A stretch of DNA of 64,000 nt from Prevotella sp. (GCA_023666665.1 JAMPBN010000001.1:767284-831283), one strand, 5' to 3'; numbered from the stretch's first letter, positions 45,489 to 55,320 are shown. Notes: generated by a model not told the origin, from the letters alone. Made by a program: numbers and translations.

Positions 45489-45555
45489 AGTGGAGGGGTG
45501 GCATAGTGGCGAAGTGTCGAAGTATAACTTTGCCACTTCGCCACTCCGCCACTAA
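45489..45555. repeat. Inverted octamer array between thrS and the efflux operon
   Basis: Units of eight, AGTGGAGG, GGTGGCAT, AGTGGCGA, AGTGTCGA, AGTATAAC, then their complements GCCACTTC, GCCACTCC, GCCACTAA. The two halves make a perfect 11-bp stem (45506-45516 / 45534-45544). The same AGTGGCGA unit is tandem inside uvrB. Confidence 0.8.
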
Positions 45556-45604
45556 ATTGACATTAGCAAAAATGTCGGCACAATTGGTCAGTTTGTCTAC
45601 TAAG

Positions 45605-45637
45605 TTTTGAAGCTCTATTTTTTTTCGCGTACCTTTG
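45605..45637 (+). promoter_or_regulatory. Promoter of the RND efflux operon
   Basis: -33 TTTTG (45605-45609), 20-bp spacer, -7 TACCTTTG (45630-45637), 20 nt before ATG 45658. Confidence 0.75.
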
Positions 45638-45657
45638 CGCTCCGAAAACTCCACAAT

Positions 45658-46686
45658 ATGAAAGGACTGAAAAGATTGATTTTTAGCCTGGGCGCCGGAG
45701 CGTTGCTGATGGGATGCTCTGAGGGCGACAACCTGAGCGTTGCGCCTGCCCATAATGTTTTTACAGTTAGGCCGGTAGAAGTTGGCGGCAGCAATGAGCT
45801 GACTTTCCCGGCAGTAGTTGAAGAAGCACGTACCATTGCCGTAGGCTTCAAGACCGCCGGCCAGATACAGCGCATCTACGTAAAGGAAGGGCAGCGGGTT
45901 AGCGAGGGGCAGACGCTCGCAATGCTCGACACCACCGACTATGCCCTCGGCATTTCAACCCTGCGCGAAAAGTATCGCCAAATGCGGGTGGAAAACGAGC
46001 GCCGCAAAATGCTCCATGACTCCGGCAATATGAGCGACAATGACTATGAGAATGCCGTCAGCGGTATGCGTCAGCTCGCTCTCCAGTTGCAGATGGAGGA
46101 AAACAAACTGCGCTACTGCACGCTCAAAGCCCCGGCTTCAGGAGTAGTTACTAAGGTGAGTTTCGAGGAATCGGAAATGGTAGATGCCGGCACCCCGGTG
46201 TTTGAGCTTATGGACAATAGCCGTCTGGAGGTGGTGGTAGACCTGCCGGTGCGCCACTATGCCGAGCGCGAAACTTTCAGCGGATTTCAAGCCTCGTCGC
46301 CTCTGCTAAACGAAGATATTACACTGAAACTCACAAGCCTGACACCTCGCGCCGACAATGCGCAGCTCTACCGTATGCGCCTGCTCCCGGTCGGAAAGAC
46401 CGACGGGCTGACTCCCGGAATGAACGTTGCGGTTAAAATTCACGCAGTCGGCAACGGCGGCGAAAAAGTCAGCATTCCACTGAGTGCCGTTTTCGACCGC
46501 GAGGGTGCGCAATACGTCTTGACCGTAAACCTCGCAGACTCTGTGATTTCCGCCCTGCCCATAAAAATTGAGGGAGTGCCACACGAGGGGAATGTCACAG
46601 TCAGCGGCCTGACCGGCAACGTTGAAATCGTGCGCGCGGGAGTGCATCATCTTACCGACGGCGAACACGTAAATATACTGAAATGA
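45658..46686 (+). CDS. RND efflux periplasmic adaptor (membrane fusion lipoprotein)
   Basis: 342 residues from ATG 45658; an in-frame ATG at 45607 lies on the -33 box and is rejected. Lipobox ALLMGC sets the acylated Cys about residue 20. Lipoyl/hairpin layout: VGFKTAGQIQRIYVKEGQRV, a helical hairpin (about 100-150), TLKAPASGVVTKVSFEESEM, then beta-barrel and membrane-proximal domains. Bridges the RND pump and the outer-membrane channel, whose genes follow with ATGA overlaps. Confidence 0.93.
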   Translation: MKGLKRLIFSLGAGALLMGCSEGDNLSVAPAHNVFTVRPVEVGGSNELTFPAVVEEARTIAVGFKTAGQIQRIYVKEGQRVSEGQTLAMLDTTDYALGISTLREKYRQMRVENERRKMLHDSGNMSDNDYENAVSGMRQLALQLQMEENKLRYCTLKAPASGVVTKVSFEESEMVDAGTPVFELMDNSRLEVVVDLPVRHYAERETFSGFQASSPLLNEDITLKLTSLTPRADNAQLYRMRLLPVGKTDGLTPGMNVAVKIHAVGNGGEKVSIPLSAVFDREGAQYVLTVNLADSVISALPIKIEGVPHEGNVTVSGLTGNVEIVRAGVHHLTDGEHVNILK

Positions 46687-49600
46687 CACGCATTACCCGC
46701 TTTTTCATAGAGCGGCCAACACTGTTTTGGTCGCTGATGTGTGGAATACTCATTATGGGAGTGTTGAGCTTTATGCGAATGCCGAAGCTCGAAGACCCCG
46801 TGGTGCCGGTGAAGCAGGCGAGCGTGATAGTTCTCTATCCCGGTGCCGATGTTGAAACCATGGAGCGCGACATTGCCGCGCCGCTGGAAGATGCCTTGCG
46901 CACTCTCCCGGACATCGACGAGCTGAAAACCAACGTCTATCCCGGCCAGGTACTGGTGTCGGTGAACTTCGAAATGGGGACCCCCAAAGACCAGCTGGAG
47001 CAGCATTTCGACCTCGTGCGTCGCAAGGCTATGGACATTCAAAAAACTCTGCCTCAGGGTGCTATGGAGCCGATAGTAGTAGACGATATGATGGACGTCT
47101 ACGGTCTGCTCTATGCTTTCACAGGCGACGGATACTCGCTCAAGGAACTCGAAACCTACGCCAAGGAGCTGCGCCGCGAACTCGTGGCCATCGAGGGGGT
47201 TAAGCGCGTAAATATCGGCGGCAAGCGCTCGGAAGTTATCGACATAGAGCTCACTCCCGAACAAATAAAGCGCAACGGCCTGCTGCCTACGCAGATAATG
47301 ATAGCCTTACAGGGTGCCTCCGGAGCCGTGGATGCCGGGAAGTCGCAAGCCGGAGATTCGCGTCTGACTCTCACCGTCACCGAAGGAGTAACCTCCGTTG
47401 ACGACGTTGCCAACCTGCTTATTGACACTCCGGAAGGCAAGCAAGTCAGACTTGGCGACATTGCCCGGGTGGAGCGCCGCTATGCCGAACCTCACCGCAA
47501 TGCCATATACGTTGGCGGCGCTCCGGCGCTAACCATTGCCATTACCTTAGAAGATAATGCGATAGTTCCCGATGTTGGTGCCATAGTCGACGAAAAGATT
47601 GCCGAAGTCTTGACTCGCTTCCCGGTCGGTATGCAGACTGAAAAGATTTACTTCCAACCTGATAAGGTCAACAGTGCAATCAGCGGCTTCATGCTTAATC
47701 TGTTGGAGTCGGTAGTGATTGTCGTACTGATTCTTATACTCTCAATGGGTTGGCGTTCGGGCGTAATTATCGGATTCGGCCTGGTTCTCACCGTAGCGCT
47801 CTCGTTCCCATTGCTTCAGGCAGTCGGCACGACGTTGCAGCGCATATCTTTGGGCGCGTTCATCGTGGCTATGGGTATGCTGGTAGATAACGCCGTTGTA
47901 ATTATGGACGGCATTTTGGTTGACCGCGACCGCGGACTGCCGCAAGAGCGCTACCTCTACCGCATCGGCAAGAATACGGCGCTCCCTCTGCTCGGAGCCA
48001 CGGTGATTGCTGCCTGCACATTCCTACCCATATATCTTACGCCCGGCTCGGTCGGCGAATTTGCCGGCGACCTCTTTATGGTTATCTGCGTCAGCCTGTT
48101 GGCCAGCTGGGTTTTAGCGCTCATCCAAGTACCCGCGTGTGCAAAAGCGTGGCTCGGCTCCCATAATAATAAAGAAATCAAGGAGCTTGAAAGCAAGTAT
48201 CCCCAAGGCAAGGTTTACCGACTGATGCACAAGGCGCTGCTTTGGTTGCTCGGACATAAGGCCGTAGCCATATGCTGCGCAATCGTTCTGTTAGGAGTTT
48301 CGGCGCTCGGCATTTCGCGGCTGAGAATCGTGTTCTTCCCCGACTTTGACTATGAGCAATTCGTGGTGGAATGCTATTTCCCGAACACTACCGATGCCGA
48401 CAGCGTTGACGCCCGCATTCGCCAAATGGCCGCCACGGTCGAGGAGATGCCCGACGTTAATCGCGTGGTTGTCAGCACCGGCGGCGCTCCGGCACGCTAT
48501 TGCTTTGTGCGCCCGATGCCCGATAGCGACGACACGTATGCTGAGCTGATTATAGACTGCAAGGATTTCAAAACCATGCAGCGCATGACCCACGAAATTC
48601 GCCGCAAGCTACGCGACATTGCCCCGGACGCATACGTGCGCACCCGCAAATATAACTTCTCCATAGTATCGTCGCACACCGTGGAGGTTGAGTTCTCCGG
48701 CCCCGATGCCAACGAACTGCGCCGACTCTCCGCCCAAGCCGAGGAGATTATGCGCAGCAGCAAGTGGGTAGACCCCTACTCGGTGCAAAACAACTGGAAA
48801 ATCACTGCTCCGACATTGCAGTTCAACTTCTCCCAGAGCGCTGCGCAGCGCGCCGGAGTAAGCCGCAGCGACGTTGCCCACGCCCTGCAGTCTGCCGTCG
48901 ACGGCTATCCGGTCGGAGTCTTGTCGGAGGGCGACAATATGCTGCCAATTCGCGTGGCCATGCGCGAAAGCTCCGGAGCCAAGCCCACAGATCTTGAGGC
49001 CATTGCCGTGTGGTCGACGGCCAACGTTAATCTCGATCCCTCGGCCTTGCAGGGCTTGATGACCGGAGCCACATCGGCCGATGAGCTGCGCGAAAATATG
49101 TTCCGCACCACTCTGCTTGGCAACGTCGTTGACTCCACGTCGCTACGCTATGCGTCGGAACACATTTATCGCTACAACGGCCAGCGCGCCATTCAAGCCG
49201 AGTGCGACCCCGACCCCGAAAATCCCGAAGCCACTCCCGCCAAGGTGGTAGCCGATATTGAGGCGAAAATTAAAGCCATACCTCTGCCGCCGGGCTATTC
49301 GATACGCTTCGTAGGCGAGGGTGAACTCTCAAACAAGACCATCGGCAAAGTTATGGGTCTGCTCCCAACGGTGCTGCTGATCGTGTTCGCCGTGCTGCTT
49401 ATGTTGTTCAATAATTGGAAGAAACTGTTTGTTATACTGCTATGCTTCCCGTTCGTGATGTGTGGCATCATTCCCTCGTTGCTGCTGACGGATACGCCGT
49501 TTACGTTCCTGGCCATTCTCGGCTGCATGGGTCTGATTGGTATGATGGTTAAGAACGCCATAGTGTTGGTCGACGAAATCAACCGCTTGCAGACTGATGA

Positions 49601-49823
49601 GCAGGTTGAGGCTTTTGAGGCAGTGGTGAGAGCCACTCTGAGCCGCGTGCGCCCGGTAATGCTCGCCTCGTTCACAACCATTTTAGGCATGATTCCGCTC
49701 ATTGGCGACGCGATGTATGGCTCGCTGGCCATTACCGTTATCGGCGGTTTGGCCGTTGGCACCATAATCACTCTTCTGCTTCTCCCTCTTCTTTACTCCA
49801 TTTTCTTCAATATCAAGAAATGA
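46683..49823 (+). CDS. RND efflux transporter, permease subunit
   Basis: 1046 residues, AcrB/MdtB-like inner-membrane pump with 12 transmembrane helices and two large periplasmic loops. N-terminus TRITRFFIERPTLFWSLMCG; porter segments GADVETMERDIAAPLEDALR; proton-relay acidic residue in GMLVDNAVVIMDGILVDRDR (TM4); second half GCMGLIGMMVKNAIVLVDEI. Substrates not predictable. In a tight adaptor-pump-channel operon. Confidence 0.95.
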   Translation: MTRITRFFIERPTLFWSLMCGILIMGVLSFMRMPKLEDPVVPVKQASVIVLYPGADVETMERDIAAPLEDALRTLPDIDELKTNVYPGQVLVSVNFEMGTPKDQLEQHFDLVRRKAMDIQKTLPQGAMEPIVVDDMMDVYGLLYAFTGDGYSLKELETYAKELRRELVAIEGVKRVNIGGKRSEVIDIELTPEQIKRNGLLPTQIMIALQGASGAVDAGKSQAGDSRLTLTVTEGVTSVDDVANLLIDTPEGKQVRLGDIARVERRYAEPHRNAIYVGGAPALTIAITLEDNAIVPDVGAIVDEKIAEVLTRFPVGMQTEKIYFQPDKVNSAISGFMLNLLESVVIVVLILILSMGWRSGVIIGFGLVLTVALSFPLLQAVGTTLQRISLGAFIVAMGMLVDNAVVIMDGILVDRDRGLPQERYLYRIGKNTALPLLGATVIAACTFLPIYLTPGSVGEFAGDLFMVICVSLLASWVLALIQVPACAKAWLGSHNNKEIKELESKYPQGKVYRLMHKALLWLLGHKAVAICCAIVLLGVSALGISRLRIVFFPDFDYEQFVVECYFPNTTDADSVDARIRQMAATVEEMPDVNRVVVSTGGAPARYCFVRPMPDSDDTYAELIIDCKDFKTMQRMTHEIRRKLRDIAPDAYVRTRKYNFSIVSSHTVEVEFSGPDANELRRLSAQAEEIMRSSKWVDPYSVQNNWKITAPTLQFNFSQSAAQRAGVSRSDVAHALQSAVDGYPVGVLSEGDNMLPIRVAMRESSGAKPTDLEAIAVWSTANVNLDPSALQGLMTGATSADELRENMFRTTLLGNVVDSTSLRYASEHIYRYNGQRAIQAECDPDPENPEATPAKVVADIEAKIKAIPLPPGYSIRFVGEGELSNKTIGKVMGLLPTVLLIVFAVLLMLFNNWKKLFVILLCFPFVMCGIIPSLLLTDTPFTFLAILGCMGLIGMMVKNAIVLVDEINRLQTDEQVEAFEAVVRATLSRVRPVMLASFTTILGMIPLIGDAMYGSLAITVIGGLAVGTIITLLLLPLLYSIFFNIKK

Positions 49824-51124
49824 AACACATCATTTTTATAATAGTCTCACTGATAACCGCAATTGCCGGGCGGGCGCTGACAATTGATGCCTCCGGAGCC
49901 GTAGAGCTTGCTTTGCAGAACTCCGAAGAGTTGAAAGCCGCTGACAATGCCGTTGAAAAAGCCCGGGTTGACCGCTACGTTGCCAAAACCGCTTATATGC
50001 CCAAGTTTGCCGGCTCGGCCACGGTGGCATGGATGCTTCCCGACACTGAATTTAAGCAGATGGCGCTGACCATGCGTGCCCGCGGGGCTTATATGGCGGG
50101 GGTCAACTTGCAGCAGCCAATTTTTGCCGGCGGTAAAATCGTGGCTGCCAACCGCATGGCCGCAATTGGCGTGGATGCCTCAAAAGAGCAGCGCCGCCAG
50201 CGCGAAATCGCCGTAAAGGCCGATGCCGAAACGTCGTATTGGACCTATGTGGCAATCCTTGCCAAGGTGGAAATGATGAAAAGCTATGCGGCTCTGGTAG
50301 ATACAGCTATGACGCAGACCCGCAGTGCTGCGGAGGCAGGTATGGCGGTACCTAACGACCTGCTGCGCATCGAAGCGCGAGCCGCGCAGGTCAAGTATCA
50401 GCATGAGCAGGTGAGCGCCGGTGCCGACCTTTGCCGTATGGCGCTATGCAACTCCTTGGGTTTGCCGCTCGACACGGAAATCACCCCTGCCGACACATCG
50501 GTGGTTGCCGAAGTGCCCCTCGACCTCTATAACTATAACCTTGCCGACCGCCCGGAAATGCGTCTGCTCGAGGCCGACATCAACGTCAAGCGTCAGCAGG
50601 TGAGGCTCACCCGCGGCGATTTCCTCCCGACCTTGGGGCTCCAAGCGGGGTGGAGCGCTTATGGCAACGTGAAAATCAACACTATGGCCCAAGGCTCCGA
50701 CGGCAATTATTACCCGCTGACCCAGGACATTAAAAACAATGGTTGGAACATTATGCTCTCGCTTCAAGTGCCGATTTTTCACTTCCTCGAGGGTGCCAAG
50801 AAAGTCAAGGCTGCCCGCCTGGAAGTTGAGAGTGCACGACTGATGCGCGACCACAACGAGCGCCTGCTCGACATGCAGGTGCGTCAGGCTATTTCAAATG
50901 TACTGACGGGTCAGGACTTGGTTTCTTCGGCTGAGAAATCGTTTGCCATGGCCGATGCGGCACTCAACGCTACCGCCCATAGCTATCGCGCCGGAATGGT
51001 TTCGATAACCGCGCTACTCGACGCTCAGAGCCAATGGCACACGGCCCGCGCCGACCTCATCGAAGCCCGCACGCAGCTCCAAATCCACCTGATTGACTAC
51101 CGCGCCTCCACTGCCGCCCTGTAG
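49820..51124 (+). CDS. TolC-like outer-membrane efflux protein
   Basis: 434 residues with a signal peptide (MKHIIFIIVSLITAIAGRA). Two OEP repeats of long helices plus short beta strands: ASGAVELALQNSEELKAADN opens the first, and the second includes ADRPEMRLLEADINVKRQQV. Forms a trimeric outer-membrane duct for the pump before it. ATG overlaps the pump stop; a terminator follows. Confidence 0.93.
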   Translation: MKHIIFIIVSLITAIAGRALTIDASGAVELALQNSEELKAADNAVEKARVDRYVAKTAYMPKFAGSATVAWMLPDTEFKQMALTMRARGAYMAGVNLQQPIFAGGKIVAANRMAAIGVDASKEQRRQREIAVKADAETSYWTYVAILAKVEMMKSYAALVDTAMTQTRSAAEAGMAVPNDLLRIEARAAQVKYQHEQVSAGADLCRMALCNSLGLPLDTEITPADTSVVAEVPLDLYNYNLADRPEMRLLEADINVKRQQVRLTRGDFLPTLGLQAGWSAYGNVKINTMAQGSDGNYYPLTQDIKNNGWNIMLSLQVPIFHFLEGAKKVKAARLEVESARLMRDHNERLLDMQVRQAISNVLTGQDLVSSAEKSFAMADAALNATAHSYRAGMVSITALLDAQSQWHTARADLIEARTQLQIHLIDYRASTAAL

Positions 51125-51136
51125 TAATAAAAACAC

Positions 51137-51172
51137 AAAAGTGCGCGAGCAAGAAGTCCGCGCACTTTTTTA
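51137..51172. terminator. Terminator between the efflux operon and the OMP gene
   Basis: Perfect 11-bp stem AAAAGTGCGCG (51137-51147) / CGCGCACTTTT (51159-51169) then TTT; works in both directions between convergent genes. Confidence 0.85.
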
Positions 51173-51190
51173 TTTGGGGGAATTTGAATT

Positions 51191-52084
51191 TTAGAAGTAG
51201 AAAGTCAGGTTGAGAGCGCCGCCGATGTTGTCGGTACCGAAGTGGTGAGAGATGTTACCGGGGGTATAGAGGTCGGTGCGTTGTTCTACTTTATTGTAGG
51301 CGGTGTTGAAGCCTTCGCTCTTTACGATGCCTTTGCCGGCAAATGTTGAGTAGTAGTTGAGCGATACTTCAGCGCCGAGCGAAATCTTGGGAGCCACAAA
51401 CCATTCAAAGCCTGCGCTGCCATAGAAACCGAGGCAACCAACTGCGCCTTCGTGGCGATATTCAGTGATACGGTAGCCGCTGGGAACCACGCTGATATAA
51501 GAGTTGATACCGGTGCTGGGAGTGCGGTTGAGGTCGGTGATTTCGTTGCCGTAGCTATAAGAAGTTTTGTCGGAGTAAACGCCGGCGAGGATGCCGAAAC
51601 CGAATACGCCTTGCACGCGCTTCTTGCCGATGCGGTATTCGCCGCCTACCTGCAGAGTAGCGCCGCCTTTCACGGTTTTGGTCTGGTCAATAACCTTGGC
51701 CGACGAGTTGGGGTCGAGGTAGGTATTGAGGTCATCGGTGGCATATACGCGGTTGCGCTTGTCGTTTACGACGATGCCGAGGTTGGCCTTGACTGCCCAG
51801 TTGTCGGTGAGCATATATTTGGCGAGAATTGATGCGTTGGGCTTCACCGAGAACTCGTCGAAGAGAAAGGGGTTGCCGCTGAGCACCACGTCGCTTACTT
51901 CAGCCTTGTTTCCGCCGATGGCGTTAGCCAGCGGGAGGAAGAGAGGCACAACGTCAACGCCGATTGCAAAGTCGCCCTTCTGGGGGAGGTACTGCTTGCA
52001 GCACTGCTTTTCGGCGGTTTCTTGTGCGCTCGCGCCGAGACCTACCATTGAGGCCAGAGCGAGAATCAGAATATTTTTCTTCAT
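51191..52084 (-). CDS. Outer-membrane beta-barrel protein
   Basis: 297 residues: signal peptide MKKNILILALASMVGLGASA, a short Cys pair (KQCCKQYLPQ), then alternating strands such as KYMLTDNWAVKANLGIVV, ATLQVGGEYRIGKKRVQGVF and GFGILAGV, ending in a terminal Phe (GGALNLTFYF) typical of outer-membrane barrels. About 10-12 strands by eye. Transcribed after a surface-type lipoprotein with a 28-bp gap; the two may act together. No specific family recognised. Confidence 0.8.
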   Translation of the reverse strand: MKKNILILALASMVGLGASAQETAEKQCCKQYLPQKGDFAIGVDVVPLFLPLANAIGGNKAEVSDVVLSGNPFLFDEFSVKPNASILAKYMLTDNWAVKANLGIVVNDKRNRVYATDDLNTYLDPNSSAKVIDQTKTVKGGATLQVGGEYRIGKKRVQGVFGFGILAGVYSDKTSYSYGNEITDLNRTPSTGINSYISVVPSGYRITEYRHEGAVGCLGFYGSAGFEWFVAPKISLGAEVSLNYYSTFAGKGIVKSEGFNTAYNKVEQRTDLYTPGNISHHFGTDNIGGALNLTFYF

Positions 52085-52112
52085 TGTTTAAATGTCTGAG
52101 CTGAAAGGGTTA

Positions 52113-53327
52113 TTATTTGTTGGCTTGTTCGGCTTTTTCAGCTGCTTCTTCGGCGAGGCGCTCTTCGATCTCAGATTTCCATTCGTCGTTGCTGCCCCAG
52201 AAGTATTTGTTGTAGCTGGTTTCTTCGTCCTGAGTGTCGAACAGGAGAGCCTTGCACTCAAATTCAGCGATGTAAGCCTGAACGGGAGCGGAGAAAGAGC
52301 CGCTTACGCCATTGGCGCTGCTGTTGAATGCATACCAGCCGGTGATGGTGGTTGCCTTATAGTCGGTGTAGGTCAGTATGGGAGCTTCGGGCTTCTCTTC
52401 GCCTTCAGCAACTTCGGGAGCTGTCCAAGTGGGGTCGGCATATTCGATTTCTTCAGCTTCGTAGTGAACGAAAGTAGCGTTCTGCTGGGGAAGAACCTGG
52501 ATGGAGTAGCTGTAGTTTGCGGGGAATTCCTTAACGAGAACGTCGAGAGTAAACTCGCCTTCAGCGTCGGTGGTTACGTTGTAAACGGTCTGGTGGCTGC
52601 CATCAGTTACGGTAAGAACGAGGTCAGCGTTGGGAGCGGGAACGTAGCAGGGAAGAATCTGAGCGGATTTCCAGCCTACGAACACTTCAGTTTCGGTAGG
52701 ATTGTTTTCTTCGTCGTAGAAGGTCTTGGTCTCATACTCTTTCTCGGGAGCGATGTAGAACTCGGCGTTGCGGCCGATTTTGCCCTTGAGAGTGGTGTAG
52801 TTGCTGTAGCCCTGCATAACGTCGGTGTGTGAAACGCCGTTGCAAACGAGGTTTTTGATGCAGATGCCACCGTCAACGAAGGTCAGACCGGTAGTGTTGT
52901 TAACCGAGAAAACCTTGGTTTCGGTAACGGTCTTGATTTCGTTGTTGATAACTTTAATGGTGTTGCATTCAGCTTCAAAAGCAGAGCTTTGAATTGAAAC
53001 GTTGCTTGACTTGGTCAGAGGAGCGGGGATTTCGATAGAGTAGTTACCGGCAGCGTCGGTAGTGGTTTCAAAAACGCTCTGACCGTTGAGGCCTGTGCCG
53101 TAGTCGCTGTTGTTAACGATAATCTGGAGGTCGAGATTGGCAGCGGGAACGTAGTTGTAGGCGAACTTGCCGTTAACCACGGTGGTACCGGTGGTGTACT
53201 CAACGTGACCTTTGATGATTGAACGTCCGGGAACGTTGTCAACGTCGAAGGCGGTTTGCTCTTCAGAGCAGCCTGTCATAACGAAAGCTGCTACTACCGC
53301 AGCTACGAGATACTTGAATGTTTTCAT
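52113..53327 (-). CDS. Surface lipoprotein with carboxypeptidase-regulatory-like (Ig-fold) domains
   Basis: 404 residues. Lipobox MTGC with Cys20, followed by SEEQ: acidic residues right after the Cys resemble the lipoprotein export signal that sends Bacteroidetes lipoproteins to the cell surface. Two or more domains of the regulatory-like type with TTDAAGNYSIEIPAP and TDAEGEFTLDVLVKEFPANY. The C-terminus is a charged helix (SEIEERLAEEAAEKAEQANK) that may be a coiled coil. First of a two-gene unit with the barrel protein. Ligand unknown. Confidence 0.8.
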   Translation of the reverse strand: MKTFKYLVAAVVAAFVMTGCSEEQTAFDVDNVPGRSIIKGHVEYTTGTTVVNGKFAYNYVPAANLDLQIIVNNSDYGTGLNGQSVFETTTDAAGNYSIEIPAPLTKSSNVSIQSSAFEAECNTIKVINNEIKTVTETKVFSVNNTTGLTFVDGGICIKNLVCNGVSHTDVMQGYSNYTTLKGKIGRNAEFYIAPEKEYETKTFYDEENNPTETEVFVGWKSAQILPCYVPAPNADLVLTVTDGSHQTVYNVTTDAEGEFTLDVLVKEFPANYSYSIQVLPQQNATFVHYEAEEIEYADPTWTAPEVAEGEEKPEAPILTYTDYKATTITGWYAFNSSANGVSGSFSAPVQAYIAEFECKALLFDTQDEETSYNKYFWGSNDEWKSEIEERLAEEAAEKAEQANK

Positions 53328-53371
53328 CTAAAAAAATTAAATGGTTTATTAAAATATAAAAAATGTGTGTT

Positions 53372-53412
53372 TATGTGTGAATGTCAGATTGTGCGAATGT
53401 CGGAATGTGTGT
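53372..53412. repeat. Octamer array in the leader of the lipoprotein gene
   Basis: Five units TATGTGTG, AATGTCAG, ATTGTGCG, AATGTCGG, AATGTGTG. It lies in the ~115-nt 5' untranslated region between promoter and ATG. Same words as 42632-42664. Confidence 0.75.
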
Positions 53413-53446
53413 TTAAAAACGTGTACTATTTGGCTTTATGAGAGCG

Positions 53447-53478
53447 CAAAGGTACTAACTTTTGTCGAATTGCGCAAA
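53447..53478 (-). promoter_or_regulatory. Promoter of the lipoprotein / barrel unit
   Basis: -33 TTTG (53475-53478), 20-bp spacer, -7 TACCTTTG (53447-53454). Confidence 0.75.
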
Positions 53479-53484
53479 CATATA

Positions 53485-55314
53485 TTAAAATTTCTTCGGA
53501 AAAAGTTGATTTATAAGGTCGGAGCGATGTATGCGCCGCAGCGATGCAACAATGCCCGGACGCTTGTTCGGGTCATACCAGAAAAAGAATGCCCGCTGCG
53601 CTTCCTTCTGCTTCGGGTCAGTGGCGCAATACACGCGCTTGCCCGTGTAAGGATGGTAGCCGGTATAGTATATCTCAGTGCTCAGCGTCATTGGCGTGGG
53701 CGTGAAGTCCTGCACCTGCTCCAGATGCATGTCAAGGCGGCGGGTTTTGGCGGCAAGTTCGGCCATATCTTCCTCGCGGCAACCCGGATGGCTGGATATG
53801 AAGTAGGGAATAAGCTGCTGCTTGAGTCCGTGCTTGCGGTTGGCAGCCTCGAAACGCTCGCGAAACTTATAAAAGAGGTCGAACGACGGCTTGCGCATCA
53901 GCTTCAGCACCTCGTCTTCAGTATGTTCCGGAGCTACTTTTAAGCGTCCGCTGACGTGGTTGGCAATCAGTTCCTCAACGTATTGTCGGTTCGCGGCATC
54001 GGTCTTGGCGGAGCCGGAGGATGCCATAGCAAGGTCGTAGCGCACGCCCGAACCAACAAACGCTTTTTTCACGTCGGGCAGGGCATTCACCTCTTTATAT
54101 ATGGCCAAAAGCTGAGAGTGGTCGTTGTTGAGGTTGGAACACGGCGAGGGGTGCAGACAGCTCGGACGCAGACACTTGGCGCACTTAGAGAGGTCGCGGC
54201 CATGCATGGCATACATATTGGCGCTGGGGCCGCCGAGGTCGGAAATGTAGCCCTTGAAGTCGAGCATCCGGGTAACGGCCTCGACCTCGCGCATAATTGA
54301 TTCGCGGCTTCGCGAGGCAATAAACTTGCCTTGGTGGGCCGAGATGGTGCAAAACGAGCAGCCTCCGAAACAGCCTCGGTGCAGACACACCGAGTGGCGT
54401 ATCATCTCATATGCGGGAATCGTCTTGCCGCGATAGCGCGGATGCGGCAGGCGGGTGTATGGCAAGTCAAACGAGGCATCGACTTCTTCGGTGGTCATCG
54501 GCGGATACATCGGGTTGACCTTGACGGCGCGTCGGCCATGCTGCTGCCAAAGCACCGTGTCGGGCATCAGGCGGTTGCTCTGCTGCTCAATGTGTTTGAA
54601 GTTGGTTGCCTGCAGGCGCTTATCGGCCAGGCATTGCTCATAAGATGCCAACACGATGTTATGCTCGTCGGGTTTGGGAATATCTGATGCGCGGGTGCGT
54701 ATAACGGTTTGCGGCAAGTCGATAATCTCGCCGATTTTCTCGCCTGCTTGCAGCCGGCCAACGAGTTCGGCCATAGGTTTCTCGCCCATTCCGTAGACTA
54801 TCATATCAACCGGAGCATCCATGATTATCGAGGGGCGCAGGCGGTCCTGCCAGTAGTCGTAGTGGCTCATTCGGCGCATTGAAGCCTCTATGCCGCCGGC
54901 AATAATCGGAGTATCGGGGTAGAGTTTGCGCAGAATCTCGGAGTAGACAATCGTGGGATAGTCAGGACGCGCACCGGAGCGACCGTCGGGCGTATAAGCG
55001 TCGTCATGGCGGCGGCGGCGCGCTGCCGTGTAGTGGTTCACCATCGAGTCCATAGCCCCCGGCGAGATTCCGAAAAAGAGCCTCGGAGCGCCAAACTTGC
55101 GGAAGTCGCGCAGGTCATCGCGCCAGTTGGGTTGCGGCACTATTGCCACGTTCAACCCCATAGCCTGGAGAGAGCGGCCAATCACCGCCGCGCCAAACGA
55201 CGGATGGTCCACGTAGGCATCGCCGCTGAACAGAACCACATCAACGTGGTCCCATCCCAAGGCTTCCATTTCCTTTACCGATGTCGGCAGCCAGCGTTCC
55301 GAGCCGTATTTCAT
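53485..55314 (-). CDS. YgiQ family radical SAM protein
   Basis: 609 residues. Cobalamin-type N-terminal region (GDAYVDHPSFGAAVIGRSLQ), then radical SAM cluster ligands Cys315, Cys319 and Cys322 in RGCFGGCSFC, with GGIEASMRRMSHYDYW and the C-terminal QDFTPTPMTLSTEIYYTGYH, all characteristic of UPF0313/YgiQ. The reaction is not known. Ends next to the lipoprotein promoter; starts 6 bp after the uvrB stop, so probably co-transcribed with it. Confidence 0.93.
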   Translation of the reverse strand: MKYGSERWLPTSVKEMEALGWDHVDVVLFSGDAYVDHPSFGAAVIGRSLQAMGLNVAIVPQPNWRDDLRDFRKFGAPRLFFGISPGAMDSMVNHYTAARRRRHDDAYTPDGRSGARPDYPTIVYSEILRKLYPDTPIIAGGIEASMRRMSHYDYWQDRLRPSIIMDAPVDMIVYGMGEKPMAELVGRLQAGEKIGEIIDLPQTVIRTRASDIPKPDEHNIVLASYEQCLADKRLQATNFKHIEQQSNRLMPDTVLWQQHGRRAVKVNPMYPPMTTEEVDASFDLPYTRLPHPRYRGKTIPAYEMIRHSVCLHRGCFGGCSFCTISAHQGKFIASRSRESIMREVEAVTRMLDFKGYISDLGGPSANMYAMHGRDLSKCAKCLRPSCLHPSPCSNLNNDHSQLLAIYKEVNALPDVKKAFVGSGVRYDLAMASSGSAKTDAANRQYVEELIANHVSGRLKVAPEHTEDEVLKLMRKPSFDLFYKFRERFEAANRKHGLKQQLIPYFISSHPGCREEDMAELAAKTRRLDMHLEQVQDFTPTPMTLSTEIYYTGYHPYTGKRVYCATDPKQKEAQRAFFFWYDPNKRPGIVASLRRIHRSDLINQLFPKKF

Positions 55315-55320
55315 GTTTTA

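Noticed and set aside
45607..45657. Earlier ATG for the efflux adaptor at 45607
   Set aside because: It overlaps the -33 box of its own promoter and would bury the lipoprotein signal.
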